Source of the DNA: Hofstenia miamia
Lineage: Eukaryota > Xenacoelomorpha > Acoela
Length of the DNA stretch: 64,000 bases
Direction: 5' to 3'
NCBI GenBank assembly: GCA_004352715.1
Contig: SCFE01000108.1
Coordinates: 583,445 to 647,444, forward strand
Part shown: positions 47,616 to 59,569 of the stretch, in pieces
Layout: each line of letters starts with the position of its first letter
How positions within the stretch are numbered: position 1 is the stretch's first letter
The notes under the pieces: model-generated
The model's database searches: none
Told to the model about the DNA's origin: nothing
The model's input: only the letters and a program-made list of their open reading frames with translations
Program-made: the position numbers and the translations under genes

Positions 47616-50500
47616 TGTGACGTGGACATGCAGGCACCAAGGTATAATTTTAAAATATAAATAAATTTAGTGAAATTAATTAAATGATATAAACTCCATG
47701 CCATTGGTTAGTTTAAAGCCAATCGCATTGTTTGAATTCAATTAGGCGATTTAGACTAATTTACCACTAGCTGAGTTGTTGAACAGTGTTTCACACCTTT
47801 GACGAGCGTTATTGCTCAGGTTTATTAGTCTACGCGCTTAACTATATTAACTAATATATGGTAAGCTTGCCACCTTGGCTGGCACTCATATATAACACAT
47901 TGAATCTATGCCAGGCTGTAATTGAGAAGATTGGAAACATATGCATTGAAGTACCCACCCGACTTTAGCTGGTTTTATAATATCTTTAAAATCAACTATA
48001 TAAATAGTGTGTTTTGATAGCAAAGTTTAGCGAAATCAAGTAAATTTTGTTATTAGCGATCAATAAAACACCTTAACTGGTGAATATAATTATTTTCATA
48101 AGCATTAAACGCTATTAATATTAATTCTAGTTAAAACAAAATAACGAATTAAACAGAAATGATTAACGCCCACTCTTACTAACCTTAATATAATATTAAC
48201 AATATTAATTCAAATCTACTTCGACTTTCTGTTTAATGAATCAATATTACAAATTGTAGTATATTAAGGGATTGAGTTTGACTTTGAGTGTTCATTTTCT
48301 TATAAAACAATGGTCAAATAAGAGTCCTTTAACCAAAAGGTGGGTTTATTATCTTAAACAAATTTACTAAAATTCTGTTTAAACTGAATGGTTAGTTAAA
48401 CTTATTCTCTCGTATTACTATTTCCCCATGGTTTTATCTATTTTTTAGGGCCGTCCTTACAAAAAACGCAAGACTTTATATAAATTTCACACCTGAACCC
48501 CTGTTTAAAGCCCAAGCTAAATAATTCTACAATTACCGGTGAATGAAGCATCATTTTTGGCATTTTATATAGCCATCGCTACATGCAATCCAACAATTTT
48601 TATTGCATACTGCCAATAGTGTACATAATTAATAGAAAGCTGTATAATGTTCGAAGTAATAATTTTTATTATAACGTTTTTTATAAGTAAAAGTATTGTG
48701 ACACAACTTTATAACTTAGCATGATTGCCGCGTATCACTCCAATAATGTAAACATTTTTAAAAACCATGCCTGTTACCTGTTATTTTTCACTATAAATTT
48801 GGATAATGTGTGTTTCTGTCATTTACATATTTTGAATTATAACATATTGCCTCTAAGTCGGAGCATATTGCATATCAATACTTACTAAGCCAATTAAAGA
48901 AATATTTGAAATCATAGTAGCTTAAATTTGCGGTAATTTTAATCTTTGAGTTGGGCTTAATTTCTTGCATGCTTATTTGTGCTGATCATGTTGCTTTCAA
49001 TTGATGTTGATTTCATGTTTCCTTAGAATTATTCATAATTGTGAGTAAGAGATATCGGTTCTACAGAAGTCACATATTTTAGTAGTATTTTAGTAGGTGA
49101 ACCTTTTTTGAACTTGTAGTTCATTTTTCCAATGAAGTACGATTTATAGCATTTGACACTTATTTTATTGCACATGCAATAATTAATTTATACTTTGTCA
49201 CTTTGCAATGTGAATATATTATATTCTGTTAACTACTGTTTTTTTATGGAACTCAGAAAACTGTAGTTTACAGAATAATTATTCAATATTTCATTAAGTA
49301 GATTTTTAAGGGTATATTCAATTGCAAAATAGCTTTAGCAAATTTCCGTTAGTTTAAGTTAATCCTATAAGATTCAATTTAGTTTGTAATAAATTTTTAA
49401 ATATAGAATAATATTGATTAAAAATAAATATTGTAATAATCATCTATGGAATATTTTAAGTTCTAGAAATAACCACTCTGTAGTTTTAACATACCTTCAA
49501 AATCTGCAATCAAAATAATATATTTAAGGTCAATTCGAATACAACATTTTGGCGAAATTTTCAATCTAGGGAATTGTAGGGTTGTTTATTTTTAATATAC
49601 GTAGTTTTTATAATTCTAATAATTCCACTGCTTAGTACTCAGTTATTTATATATTATGTATTTATATTTATGTATTTTAAGTATTGTGTATGTGTTCAAG
49701 GTTAACTGAAACACGATCTGGGGACTTGTAAAAAACGAATGGAAACAAAAAATACTTTTGAAGTAGTGAATTGGCATAAAGTTTGTCCAAGTATTCAAAA
49801 AGAGAATGTCATAAAAGTCATTTATTTTTGTGGCTCTGCAATCATTAAATTCACTTTAAAATGAACAAATAGTTTGCCCATGGACGTCTCTAAACTAGCT
49901 TAAGCGACGCCTATGGCTTGCCAATGAAATACTGCATCTCCAAATAATAGCATTAGACCTATAGTTTTGCTATTGTTGCTTCATATTATGATTTTTCAAT
50001 GCACATCAAACAATTGATTCTGCAAAATCCAAAAATGATTGTTCATCATTAATTGCCTCATTTTATTTGCATAGTGTCTTTACGATGATTTAAAAAAATG
50101 AAGATGTTTCAAAAAGTGTGGAGAATCGTGAACAGCAAATTCCTTGATTTGGTTACATAAAACACTGGCGTGCACTGGATTGAATTTATGGCCTCATTTT
50201 CATTCATGTTGTTTCACATCGGCAGGGGGTAATAACTGTATGCCTAGAGTTGTACCAGTACAAATGTAAGCTTAGTGAATTTCAAATTTGAATATTTAAC
50301 ACTCTACACTAGATGGTGCTGGACATATTTCAAAAACTATATTTACATTTGCATAGCGCCATCACTTTAAGGTCTTTTTTCCACAAAATATGAAATTATA
50401 ATTTACAAGCCTGGAAAATATTAACAAAAACTGTGTAATGAAAAATATGGGTGAAAAATTTTCTGGTTGCTTTTGACAGAGTATCACATACAACGAATGC
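47616..50500. other. Upstream region of gene B
   Basis: No coding sequence recognised. Expected to hold the 5' UTR and promoter of gene B. No specific element can be supported. Confidence 0.4.
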
Positions 50501-50765
50501 ACCAAAAACTTAGCATTCCAAATTGGTAATAACTTGTTTTGTCACTACTGTAATACTTTTCTTCGGTATTCCGTATTTCGCAGAACTATTTATGATGACA
50601 TTCAAATGCTTGCAAAAACGTCAAAATCGTTTGGTTCTCCGACACTCTAGTTGTAGTACACACGATGAATATATGGAAATTGTTCATTGTGATTACAACA
50701 ACTTGCATATATCTATATCCATATTATAGAACACTGTTACATTCAAGTTCTTAAAATAGAATTTC

Positions 50766-52869
50766 TTGTGCATCCAGTTACTTGTTGGTCACTTTGAGGA
50801 CCACTACAAAGCACCTCACATCAAACAGCAATATAAGACACTCTTGTGTGATCTTTCCTTCAAGAAAGGAGACAATGTGAGAACCTACATAATGCAAGTC
50901 AATAGACTCTTTTGCCTCAGTAAATTAACTCTAGAATACTCAAGACATGATCTCTCCTCTTACATTTGTCAAGGATTTCCTTCTACCATCAGGAGCCACC
51001 TCAAACTTAAAGGGGTCCTGGAAGATCATTAAGAAAGCCATTAGCATTGTTTATATGCTCCAGAATAATACTCAAATCAAGAAAAAAAAGATGCTGGTGA
51101 CCCGAAGTTGGGTCAACCTCCCACAAAATCTTTAATTTCTTCAAGTTCTGCTGCAGTGCAGAAAAAGACTGATACCAAAAGACAGTCTGCTCACATCCAG
51201 ACTCAGAGTGGGGCAGTTATCCGCCTAGTTGCAAATGGGGATTGTATCATCATCAATGAAGCTTCTGTTGAAGTGTGTACTCCCAACACCCTGGTCAAGT
51301 CTGTCAACCATTTAAATTAGTTGGAGCACTGCCTCCAGAAAACATATTACTAATTAACACCACCATCATTATAGGAGCCTCTGTATCTATCATTAGTGAC
51401 ACCTGTTGCAACAAGCTTTGCCTACAGAGAGAAGATCTGTTACCTTCCACTGCTCATTTATTAGATGCTTCAGGGAATACCATTTCACTGAAGGGCCAGA
51501 TTAATGATCTCGAGTTACACATCCATCAGGAATGTTTTTGCATGGACCTCATTGTGGTCGACACTTGCAATTGGCCTCTACTGTATGATGTTATCCTTGG
51601 GAACAACTTCCTTGAAAGAAATGTGTGCATAATTGATTATGGAACCAACATTCTCTCTATCTGCAAAAGCAAGCCACAGGAGGAACTGATCACCACCTGT
51701 AACCAAGATATTTTGTTAACTTTCACTGATACAATCATTGTGGAACCATGGCATTGGTGACGAGTTACCATCACTATTAGCTCTCCTTATGAAGGGGACG
51801 TCATGATTTCTGGACAAAGGGGAAAATGCCTCCATGGTTTACATCTTTCTCTGGATCTTTGTCACATTTCTCATGGAAAGACCTACGTCACTGTACTTAA
51901 TAGTTCCACATGCCTGATCCAAATGGATCCCACAAAGACGTCTGTTGTTGTGACGCCTGTCTGACTTGAACTCAAACCTGCAGCCTGTCTGCCCGTTCTT
52001 ACCACAATTCACGATCTCAATGAACTGGGTGAATCTAAGAAAGGAGTATGAACAGATCCTTAGTGATCTCATCAAAAGCAGGATCATACACAATAGTAAT
52101 AGTCCGTATGCTGCACCTATGGTTTTCATTCATCAAGGTGAGAAGTACTGCCTCTGCATTGATTTCCAACGTCTCAACAATATTACAGTCAAGGATGCAT
52201 ATCTGTTACCTTGCATCAAAGATTTACTCTATGATGCTAGCAAGTACAAATTATTTTCATGCTTGGATCTCTGTAAAGCCTATTGGCAGATACTGATGAA
52301 ACCTGCTGACATTCTGAAAACCACTTTTATTATACCTTATGGCCTCTTTGAGTGGAAGTACATGGCCTTTGGGCTCTGCAATGCTCTGGCCACATTTCAG
52401 TGTTATGTTATGCATGTACTACGGAATGGCGCCAATGTTCTCAAACCCAGGATCACCACATACATGGACGATATCCTTGTTGCTGGACACACATTCTCTG
52501 ATCACTTAGATAAACTGGGTTGCACTTTGAAGATCCTCTACAACTCTGGACTCTGGGTAAACAGAAACAAGTGTTCACTCATTTCGCCTGAGTTACCTTT
52601 TTAGGTAGGGTAATTAAACCCGGAAGGATATCTATCAAAAACGATGTGAAAGACCATCTAGATCAAATTGAGACTCCATGCTCACGTAAGGATGTCCAAT
52701 GCCTGATGGGCTTTCTTAACTATTATGGCTCCTTCATTTCTGAATTAGCCAACTGAACCAAGAACATTTCTAATTTACTCTGAAAAAATACTGAATTTTG
52801 TTGGACTTGGGCTGAACAAGAAGAGCTGGATGCTGTGAAGTGAGAGCTCAGATGGATTCCCAGTCTAAA
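50766..52869 (+). mobile_element. Ty3/gypsy retrotransposon, gag-protease-RT, truncated
   Basis: Plus-strand order: a gag fragment (50766-51032, LLCDLSFKKGDNVRTYI), a retropepsin-like protease (51275-51760, GASVSIIS with the catalytic D-T replaced by I-I, and ILGNNFL), RT (51966-52604, RIIHNSNSPYAAPMVF, CIDFQRLNNITVKDAYLLP, CLDLCKAYWQI, TYMDDILVAG), then a start of RNase H (KNDVKDHLDQIETP, FLNYYGSF) with stops. Frames are separated by short shifts. The element stops at the undetermined base 52870 and a TA run, so its integrase half is missing. LTRs not identified. Confidence 0.88.
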
Positions 52870-52870
52870 N

Positions 52871-52886
52871 TATATATATATATATA
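52871..52886. repeat. (TA)n run beside single N
   Basis: Follows an undetermined base at 52870 that cuts off the gypsy element. Confidence 0.95.
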
Positions 52887-52889
52887 CAA

Positions 52890-54040
52890 TAAACTACATA
52901 CATTCAAAAACTAATTTCTTATGAACTTTTACAATTGAATTAATTACCTAATTATTTCCTTAGATTTATCGATTTGCATTTGCATTTATAATTATTATTG
53001 AATATTATTTAAAATATTAATGATTTTAAGCGATTCTAGAAATTTAGGGAAATGTACAGAAAAGCAATAGAAAATATATGCACATACCAAATGATCACTA
53101 AAAATTTTAGTAAGTTATATCTTAAACATAAGCAGAATATTTTAGACCAATTAGGAAAACTGTAAATCATGAGACATGAACATTTCTATTGGGGAAAATG
53201 CATGAATGCAATTTTAAAAAGTTGTATTTCTATTTGAAACTATTAACTATTTTTCTTGAAAATTTTGATTTTTGAAAAACATTCTTTATAGTTAACGTTC
53301 ACGTTATGAGACGTAGTGCAATTTTCTCAAAACCTGTGAAGATATTTGAAAATTCTTTGATATTGACAATCCTATGGCACTGTGGTAAATATGTCGGTCA
53401 ATTAACCGGATAGCTTGGCTTTTCTTTCCTGGCTCATTCTTGGTTCGGCTTGGCTCCTAATTTCTCATAGAGATAATTAAAATGCTTTAATTAACCACTA
53501 AACAGATGCTTCAAGTTCACTCATTTTGCCTGTTATAATTGCATGTAGGGTTTGTCGAGAAACTTTTCCTTCAATTATATAAATGTAATTGATTTTCAGC
53601 AAGATTTTTCTAACCCAGTTAAGGAGTGTCTTTTTGTAGCTTAAATCCTTCCAGCTTAGAATAGAAATGCCGCGACTGACCGCAGATTGCAAAAAAACTG
53701 TACTTCTATCTTCTACATTACCTAATATTAACGTAATATATAATAATACTGAGTTTTTGAGATACTTTTGCTAGTTGTTGAGTTGAGCATTAAAATATTG
53801 TTATAGNTATATATATATATATATATATATATATGCAGATGAAATTGAGTAATATTTTAAAAGCTTTACAGCTCCACTCTTCAGTTTTTTGCATTTACTA
53901 AAGTTTTCAAAAGAACCTTTTGAAAGTGAAATGTAGGTCTTGCAAATATTTGCATTTAATTTGATTGTTCTTGCAAATGATTTGTATACTAATTTCATAG
54001 TACTACAATGTTCTTGTTTAATTATACGTATCTAAATATT
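52890..54040. other. Region left of gene C first exon
   Basis: No LN or LE exon on the minus strand, though gene C should continue here. A minus frame at 53692-53498 (LLNWVRKILLKINYIYII) is unrecognised. A GGCTTGGCT/CGGCTTGG word island lies at 53400-53456. Confidence 0.4.
53808..53834. repeat. (TA)n run beside single N
   Basis: Follows an undetermined base at 53807. Confidence 0.95.
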
Positions 54041-54044
54041 TTAC

Positions 54045-54285
54045 CATCTTTACTTTGATTGAGCCAGCATTTTGACTTTGATCCAACAAGATTTGAATGA
54101 GAGACGAACTTGGCCTCGTTACATAAAGTTCCATTTCGCAAGCAAACGTAATGTTTAGCAACGATGCCACTTGCTTTTACCACATCAATTGATTCAGGAT
54201 AGCATACCTGCGCTTTATTCCTTTGATAGCAACTGTTTGCATAGATTGTCAGCAGGGATTGAAAAAAAAGAGCAACTCCAAACAT
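54045..54285 (-). CDS. LN-domain gene C, first exon (signal peptide, LN N-terminus)
   Basis: MFGVALFFQSLLTIYANSCY: signal peptide, then the LN start with CY, VCYPESIDVV, NGTLCNEA and KCWLNQSKD, in LN-domain order. Donor GATG|gtaaaa leaves one nt. It differs from genes A and B by breaking the LN domain with an intron and lacking the usual CG..P..C box, so it is a more distant netrin/laminin-type paralog. No following exon is found at lower coordinates; the exon that fits it lies at 56988-57287, on the wrong side. Confidence 0.7.
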
Positions 54286-54289
54286 TACA

Positions 54290-55740
54290 GCTTCAAATTG
54301 CGTACGGTTAGCTACTGACCCAGTTAAAACAATACGTGTCAGGCGGTGTACAAAGTAAGAGAGCGACTGCCAATTAAAGCAAAAGGGTCAGGTATTCTTT
54401 GACAACCATTCATGCACTACCGTAAACAAAAGGATGAAGCATAAATATTGCAAAAGAAATCGTGTTTTGCAGCAATGAATATTTTATGGTTAACACGTCA
54501 TTTCCACACTTAAACCAGCTACTGTTTGTTATTACCTACGCATTTTCAAAACCGATCCATTAAATTTATTTGCAGTAACAATGTTTTAAACGTTTAATGG
54601 CACCATTCCAAAGGTGAGCCATTTCTTGCGGCAGAATGCGGAGGTTTCGTAAACTTTGAAATCCTAATCCCTAACGGTCATTAATAATACTAAGCACATG
54701 TGTTACTAAGCCAAATATGGTACAGAAAGTGATACTGAGAAATTATCTAATAATGCAATCCCATTTCATTAATTTTTGGCCCAATTTGATAATGTGGTAA
54801 TAATAAACTGTACTATCAGAATATGTTTAACAAATAAACATAACTGGTAAATTTCAATAAGTTATTGAAACATTCAGCTACAAGACCTAGAAAACACCTA
54901 TTAGTTGAAATATCAAAGCAGCAATTATGGAAAATATTTTTGAATTCTTTCAGGAGGTAATAAATCAATTTGAAATACGTCTGCGAAGCTGGTCTGTTAT
55001 GTTTGTAGAAAATAGAGCGAGAACAAGATGGGTTATTTTGAAGACTCAAATGATCTAGGTGCAAGGAATCAACACCTGCTTTAACATTTGTTTCGAAGAG
55101 AATTTTGAGATATGAAGTTCATAGAGCTCTTTGCTTAACAATTCCCTGTAATGTGTAGTAATTTGAACTTTTCATTTTTCACGCCATCACAAATACTTTT
55201 AAAAATTCAACTTTTGCCATTTCCGAATTGTGATTAAGTTATATTTTCTTTCAGGAAGCTATAAATAGAATTGTCTCGAAAAATGAATTTATGTTTCAGT
55301 CAAGTTAATTTTCTGTTTTGACATTTCTAATTCTATATCAGATAAACATTTATTAGCCTGTGAAGAGATTTTGTAAAATTTATTTTATCAGCATAAATGA
55401 GATTCCTAAAGCGACGCGTAGTCGCCGTAATTAGAGTGGTAAATATTACCAAACAAACTAACAACGTTGACGTGACAATAATAAATTTATGGCTGCCTTC
55501 AATCAATACTGTAAATATGGAGGCTGTTTATATCCATTCAATTTTATGCTGGCAAGGAAGAAACTATTTAAACAGGTTTTTCTAAAATTTCAGAAACCTT
55601 CCAAATTGATAGAAACCTATTTATGCACATATTACACAATTTCATTTACAATTCTACAGAAATTTAAATACTATGTATGCATTTATCAAATATACAACTT
55701 GTATTATTACATTCATATAATACACAAATATTCACATATA

Positions 55741-55790
<50 letters not shown>

Positions 55791-56050
55791 CGATTGGCGA
55801 ACTCAAATGATTTTCAGCAAAAAATTCAAACATTTAAAAAATAAGTCGTCAAATTCATTTTTAGGGTATATTTTTTCAGTATTTTCAAAAATTTCGATGT
55901 TGTTCTTGAAAGAAAATCATTTTTGCGCTCCTGAAAAGAGGGACAGTAAGTAAATTTTTGCTTATTTGCAATCAAATTCAATACATCTTTGCAGAAATTA
56001 GCTTGACAGAATTGACTTCGCCTAAGACATTTTATCAATTGTTTTTTTGT
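54290..56050. other. Upstream side of gene C first exon
   Basis: No gene recognised on either strand. Contains the (TA)n array at 55746-55788. Confidence 0.45.
55746..55788. repeat. (TA)n microsatellite
   Basis: Pure TA run. Confidence 0.95.
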
Positions 56051-56056
56051 GGATTT

Positions 56057-56868
56057 GTCTCTAGAGCTGGAAATAACCCAAAATATTTAATAATTACGTT
56101 TACTAACAGAAGATTCACTAAATTGCTGCAATTTTGCGAGGAAAACTTTATTGTTCTTAAGGGAATCTAAAATTTTAACCGATTTAAAAAATATTTTTGC
56201 ATAGTAAACTATAATGTAATATTGTATCCATAGGGTTGCTCAAGCCCATCGTATATATTAACGCATGGTACACTCTTCGTGCTAATGCTATTCCTAAATA
56301 AAAACAATTCTGTTGAGGACAAAAATTTTTGTAAAACTCCGGGGAAAATCATTGTTTGACCCCATTTTGATCGATAGGCATTTGAGATTTTTAGAGATAT
56401 TGGTGTCTTACATATCAATTATTGCAAAATCCCGTCTATCCTTAAAACTTCTAATATGATAANGTCTCTAGAGCTGGAAATAACCCAAAATATTTAATAA
56501 TTACGTTTACTAACAGAAGATTCACTAAATTGCTGCAATTTTGCGAGGAAAACTTTATTGTTCTTAAGGGAATCTAAAATTTTAACCGATTTAAAAAATA
56601 TTTTTGCATATTAAACTATAATGTAATATTGTATCCATAGGGTTGCTCAAGCCCATCGTATATATTAACGCATGGTACATTCTTCGCGCTAATGCTATTC
56701 CTATATAAAAAAAATTCTGTTGAGGACAAAAAATTTTGTAAAACTCCCTGAAAATCATTTTTTGTCTCCATTTTGATGGATAGGTCTTTGAGATTTTTAG
56801 AGATATTGGTGTCTTACCTATCAATTATTGCAAAGTCCCGTCTATCCTTAAAACTTCTAATATGATAA
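56057..56868. repeat. 405-bp direct duplication split by one N
   Basis: 56057-56462 and 56464-56868 are near-identical copies starting GTCTCTAGAGCTGG and ending CTTCTAATATGATAA, with scattered single-base differences and small indels. The single N at 56463 lies exactly between them. This is the pattern of two overlapping contig ends joined without merging; a true tandem duplication is the alternative. Confidence 0.9.
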
Positions 56869-56918
56869 AGAAAATCCCAAGTGCTAAGTCCGCCCTGTAA
56901 TTGCATGAATCTTTAAAA

Positions 56919-56921
<3 letters not shown>

Positions 56922-56980
<59 letters not shown>
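56922..56980. repeat. (TA)n microsatellite beside LN exon donor
   Basis: About 29 TA units starting 7 bp beyond the proposed donor of the LN exon 56988-57287. Confidence 0.95.
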
Positions 56981-56982
<2 letters not shown>

Positions 56983-56987
56983 CATAC

Positions 56988-57287
56988 TCAAATGCTTTGC
57001 TGCCATTGCTGATGGTTTCCCATAAATAGGATCGAAGATTGCAAACGATCTTTGTGCCCATTTTTGACATCGTGGAATATATTCGTGACGTATGTCATTC
57101 AAATCAGTAGTGTTTTCCTTGTAAAAATGACAATTGTCACTGAATATGTGGAATAAATGCCAGGTAGATGCTCCTAGCATTCTTTTTAATATGATTACAA
57201 CATCTGGAACAACAATGCAAAAATTTAGGCGAATGTATTCTATTTCAAAACTTCCAAGTAAATCGATTTCCAATGCTGTTAGGCGTT
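56988..57287 (-). CDS. LN-domain exon, middle portion (probably gene C exon 2)
   Basis: Acceptor atatttttag, possible donor A|gtatgc beside a (TA)n tract, 300 nt. Encodes LTALEIDLLGSFEIEYIRLN, then FCIVVPDVVIILKR, STWHLFHIFSDNC and GKPSA. This matches the centre of LN domains (FE.TYV.L.FC..RP....I.K, W....F.S..C, GRPSA). It needs one nt from the previous exon, as left by 54045-54285, and the joined protein continues KCWLNQSKDE-RLTALE as LN domains should. Order on the scaffold is reversed for a minus-strand gene. Confidence 0.65.
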
Positions 57288-57299
57288 CTAAAAATATGA

Positions 57300-57530
57300 T
57301 AAATTTATGGCAATCATATCAGGAAAGAAAATTACATAATCGTCAATATAAATACATAAAGTTGTTTCAGGTAAACAATACTTCTTATCTAAAGCCGCAG
57401 ATATGTTCAATTCTCTTCCAGATGAGCTCAGAACTTCAACTGTTTCCAAACACGATATACAACAATACTTATTGCAATCTGACAAAACTAGAAATGAATA
57501 TTCCCCAAATTTTTATGTTACTTAAATAAA
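57300..57530 (+). mobile_element. LINE C-terminal remnant
   Basis: Plus-strand reading KAADMFNSLPDELRTS, then SKHDIQQYLL and a stop. FNSLP-x-ELR-x-S followed by a short helix is the usual C-terminal end of CR1/RTE-type RT proteins. It abuts the LN exon at 56988-57287 on the other strand. Confidence 0.5.
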
Positions 57531-58074
57531 TCAAACATTTATTAATTAGAATCTTTGTTCTTAATAGTTGCAAATGAAGCAAATAGTAACAATAGATATA
57601 TTGTGTTGTCATATCGACAAACATCCATCATTTCATTTACGTAACTCAAAATTTTTCTCCTAAATATTGACAAATTATCTGATTAAACATCAAGAAAGTA
57701 GGAAAGGACTACAACTTTTACAAAAACACAGTATATAATAGCAACATTATTTTTACATTTCATATTTACTTAAGAAATGTTTCTGCAGAATAATTATTTC
57801 CTGTTTTAGCGCCACTTCTTCTAGAGATGTAGAATGAAATATTATCAAAGAAATTTATATAATAATTTTCATTCAGGAATCCAAACTTTGAATAGTATTT
57901 TTCAAATTCGGATAATTGTGGACTGGGAACTATGCATTACTACAAACGTTTGTAAATGCGTTAGAGCAAAGATCATAGTAGACATTTTCAGACTGAGCCT
58001 ATTTTCAATATAAACCTTGAGTCATCAAGTATCAAAATAATAACAATAATAAAAATAATAATAAAAATATAGCG

Positions 58075-58456
58075 TCATAGAGAATGAGAAGGCTAGGATA
58101 CTGTGGGGCTTCATTATTAAGACTAGCAATGTGATAGGAGCACAGAGTTCAGATATTGCTGTAGCAGATAAGAGGAATGAATTTGAATATTGATAGACAT
58201 AGCAGTACTAAAGGACAAGAATGTAGAAAGGAAGGAGAACGATAAGACAGGGAGGTGCCCGTAGAAATAGGGAGGTTGTGGAAGTTAAAGAGCTCGAAGT
58301 AGTCTCGATAATAGTAGGATCACTAAGAGCGGTCACTAAGAAGCATAAGAGATAATTGGTAAGTTGGTATTACCGAAGTGGGGAGGAGCGGTAGCACAGA
58401 AGGCAGCATTGTTAAGTGCAGCTAGAGTCAGTGAGAAGAATAATAATAATATGAGT
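58075..58456 (+). mobile_element. LINE 3' end (family L, copy 3)
   Basis: Reads ENEKARILWGFIIKTSNVIG, SSDIAVADK, IDIAVL after one stop, then VVSIIVGSLRAVTKKHKR after frame changes, and ends in AATAATAATAAT. This is the ENEKxKILWD...DIVVxDK...VVPIVxGALGAV stretch of the family seen at 0.4, 44.9 and 59.4 kb. Confidence 0.65.
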
Positions 58457-58572
58457 CAAAATGGAATTTACTTGCCAAAAATTACCAATTAAAATAAATA
58501 TAATTAAATCTAAACTACAAAACTAGTAAACAAAATATATAAAAATAATAAAAATCAATGTGTATTGCTGAC

Positions 58573-58939
58573 TAGGAAGTGACAATATGAGATTAGCATA
58601 GACCCGACCCAGTTAGAATATTCACTACTTGAACCCGATCCGAAAATTTACTACCCAAACCCGACCCGAAATGCAGACATTGATTCGGATTGGATCTCCC
58701 GCCAATCAAATGATGATTAACATCAGTCATTTACTGATAAGGTACAAATAATCATTCATTGGTATTTTTTAGCGTTTTGGATCTTTTTGAAATTGAGTTG
58801 CGACTAATATTAGAAACGTTTTGCTTAATCTATATAAAGCCCCTAACCAACCCAAACCGACAAGTTGATGCCCGAACCCTATCCTGCCCGAAACCCAAAA
58901 TCGGGTCGGTTTTAATCGGGTACCCGATGTCACTCTCTA
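58573..58939. mobile_element. hAT-like MITE with 8-bp target duplication
   Basis: Ends TAGGAAGTGACA and inverse of TAGAGAGTGACA (10 of 12 identical), flanked by TTGCTGAC (58565-58572) and TTGCTGAT (58940-58947), seven of eight equal. The 367-bp interior is non-coding and crowded near both ends with ACCCGACCC/GGGTCGG words, as subterminal transposase-binding repeats of hAT elements often are. Confidence 0.75.
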
Positions 58940-59295
58940 TTGCTGATTTTTAGTGTACACTGTTTTATTAGAAGTGGTTCCTGCAGTTTTTTTCTAAATT
59001 TTCATAATTATTTTCTATTCGCGTTTCATAGTCTAGATTATTCCACAATTTAATTTATACTTGATGAAAACTATTAGAATTTTTATAAAAATACAAAAGT
59101 TGTTCCGATAGCTCATTAAATTTAATATAGTCCTTTGGGAAAAGAAAAGATGTTTGACGATATTTGAATTTAAATAAAATGGATTGTATATACAGATGAA
59201 TTTGGTAGAACGGAGATAATATTTTATATTTACTACGACATACTGATGCGTCATTTGCCTTTGTACAAAGTTTAGAGTTATATACACCAATTAAA

Positions 59296-59550
59296 GTTAA
59301 GGGATTTGACAGAGGAAATAGAAAGACTGTGGAACCTGAGGAAAATTGAAGTAGTCCCGATAGTAGGACCAGTGAATAAGAAGCATAAGAGATACTTGGA
59401 AGAGTTAGGATTCCGGAAATGAGGAGGGGTGGGAGTACAGAAGGTAGTACTGTTAGGAACTGCTAGAGTCCTGAGGAACTGGTGAGTTCCTTGAGCCGAG
59501 AGTGATATCTGCGTGAAGCTTAGAGCAGTATGAGATAATAATAATAAAAA
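59296..59550 (+). mobile_element. LINE 3' end (family L, copy 4)
   Basis: Reads EIERLWNLRKIEVVPIVGPV, NKKHKRYLEELGFRK, stop, VQKVVLLGTARVLRN, and ends with GAGATAATAATAATAAA. It is the best preserved C-terminus of the family in the window; the EIxRLW...VVPIV...LLGTARxLR order identifies it. Confidence 0.7.
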
Positions 59551-59569
59551 AAAATTTGCAGTGCCGTTC

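Noticed and set aside
50300-50390. ATGGTGCT and AGCGCCAT as inverted ends of a tiny element
   Set aside because: Arms are only about 8 bp, imperfect, and no flanking duplication was seen.
53498-53692. Minus frame considered as the next exon of gene C
   Set aside because: No cysteine pattern or LN/LE motif and no phase-matched splice sites evident.
55489-55953. 154-codon plus frame
   Set aside because: Runs through a (TA)n array giving a Y-I run; the rest has no recognisable domain.
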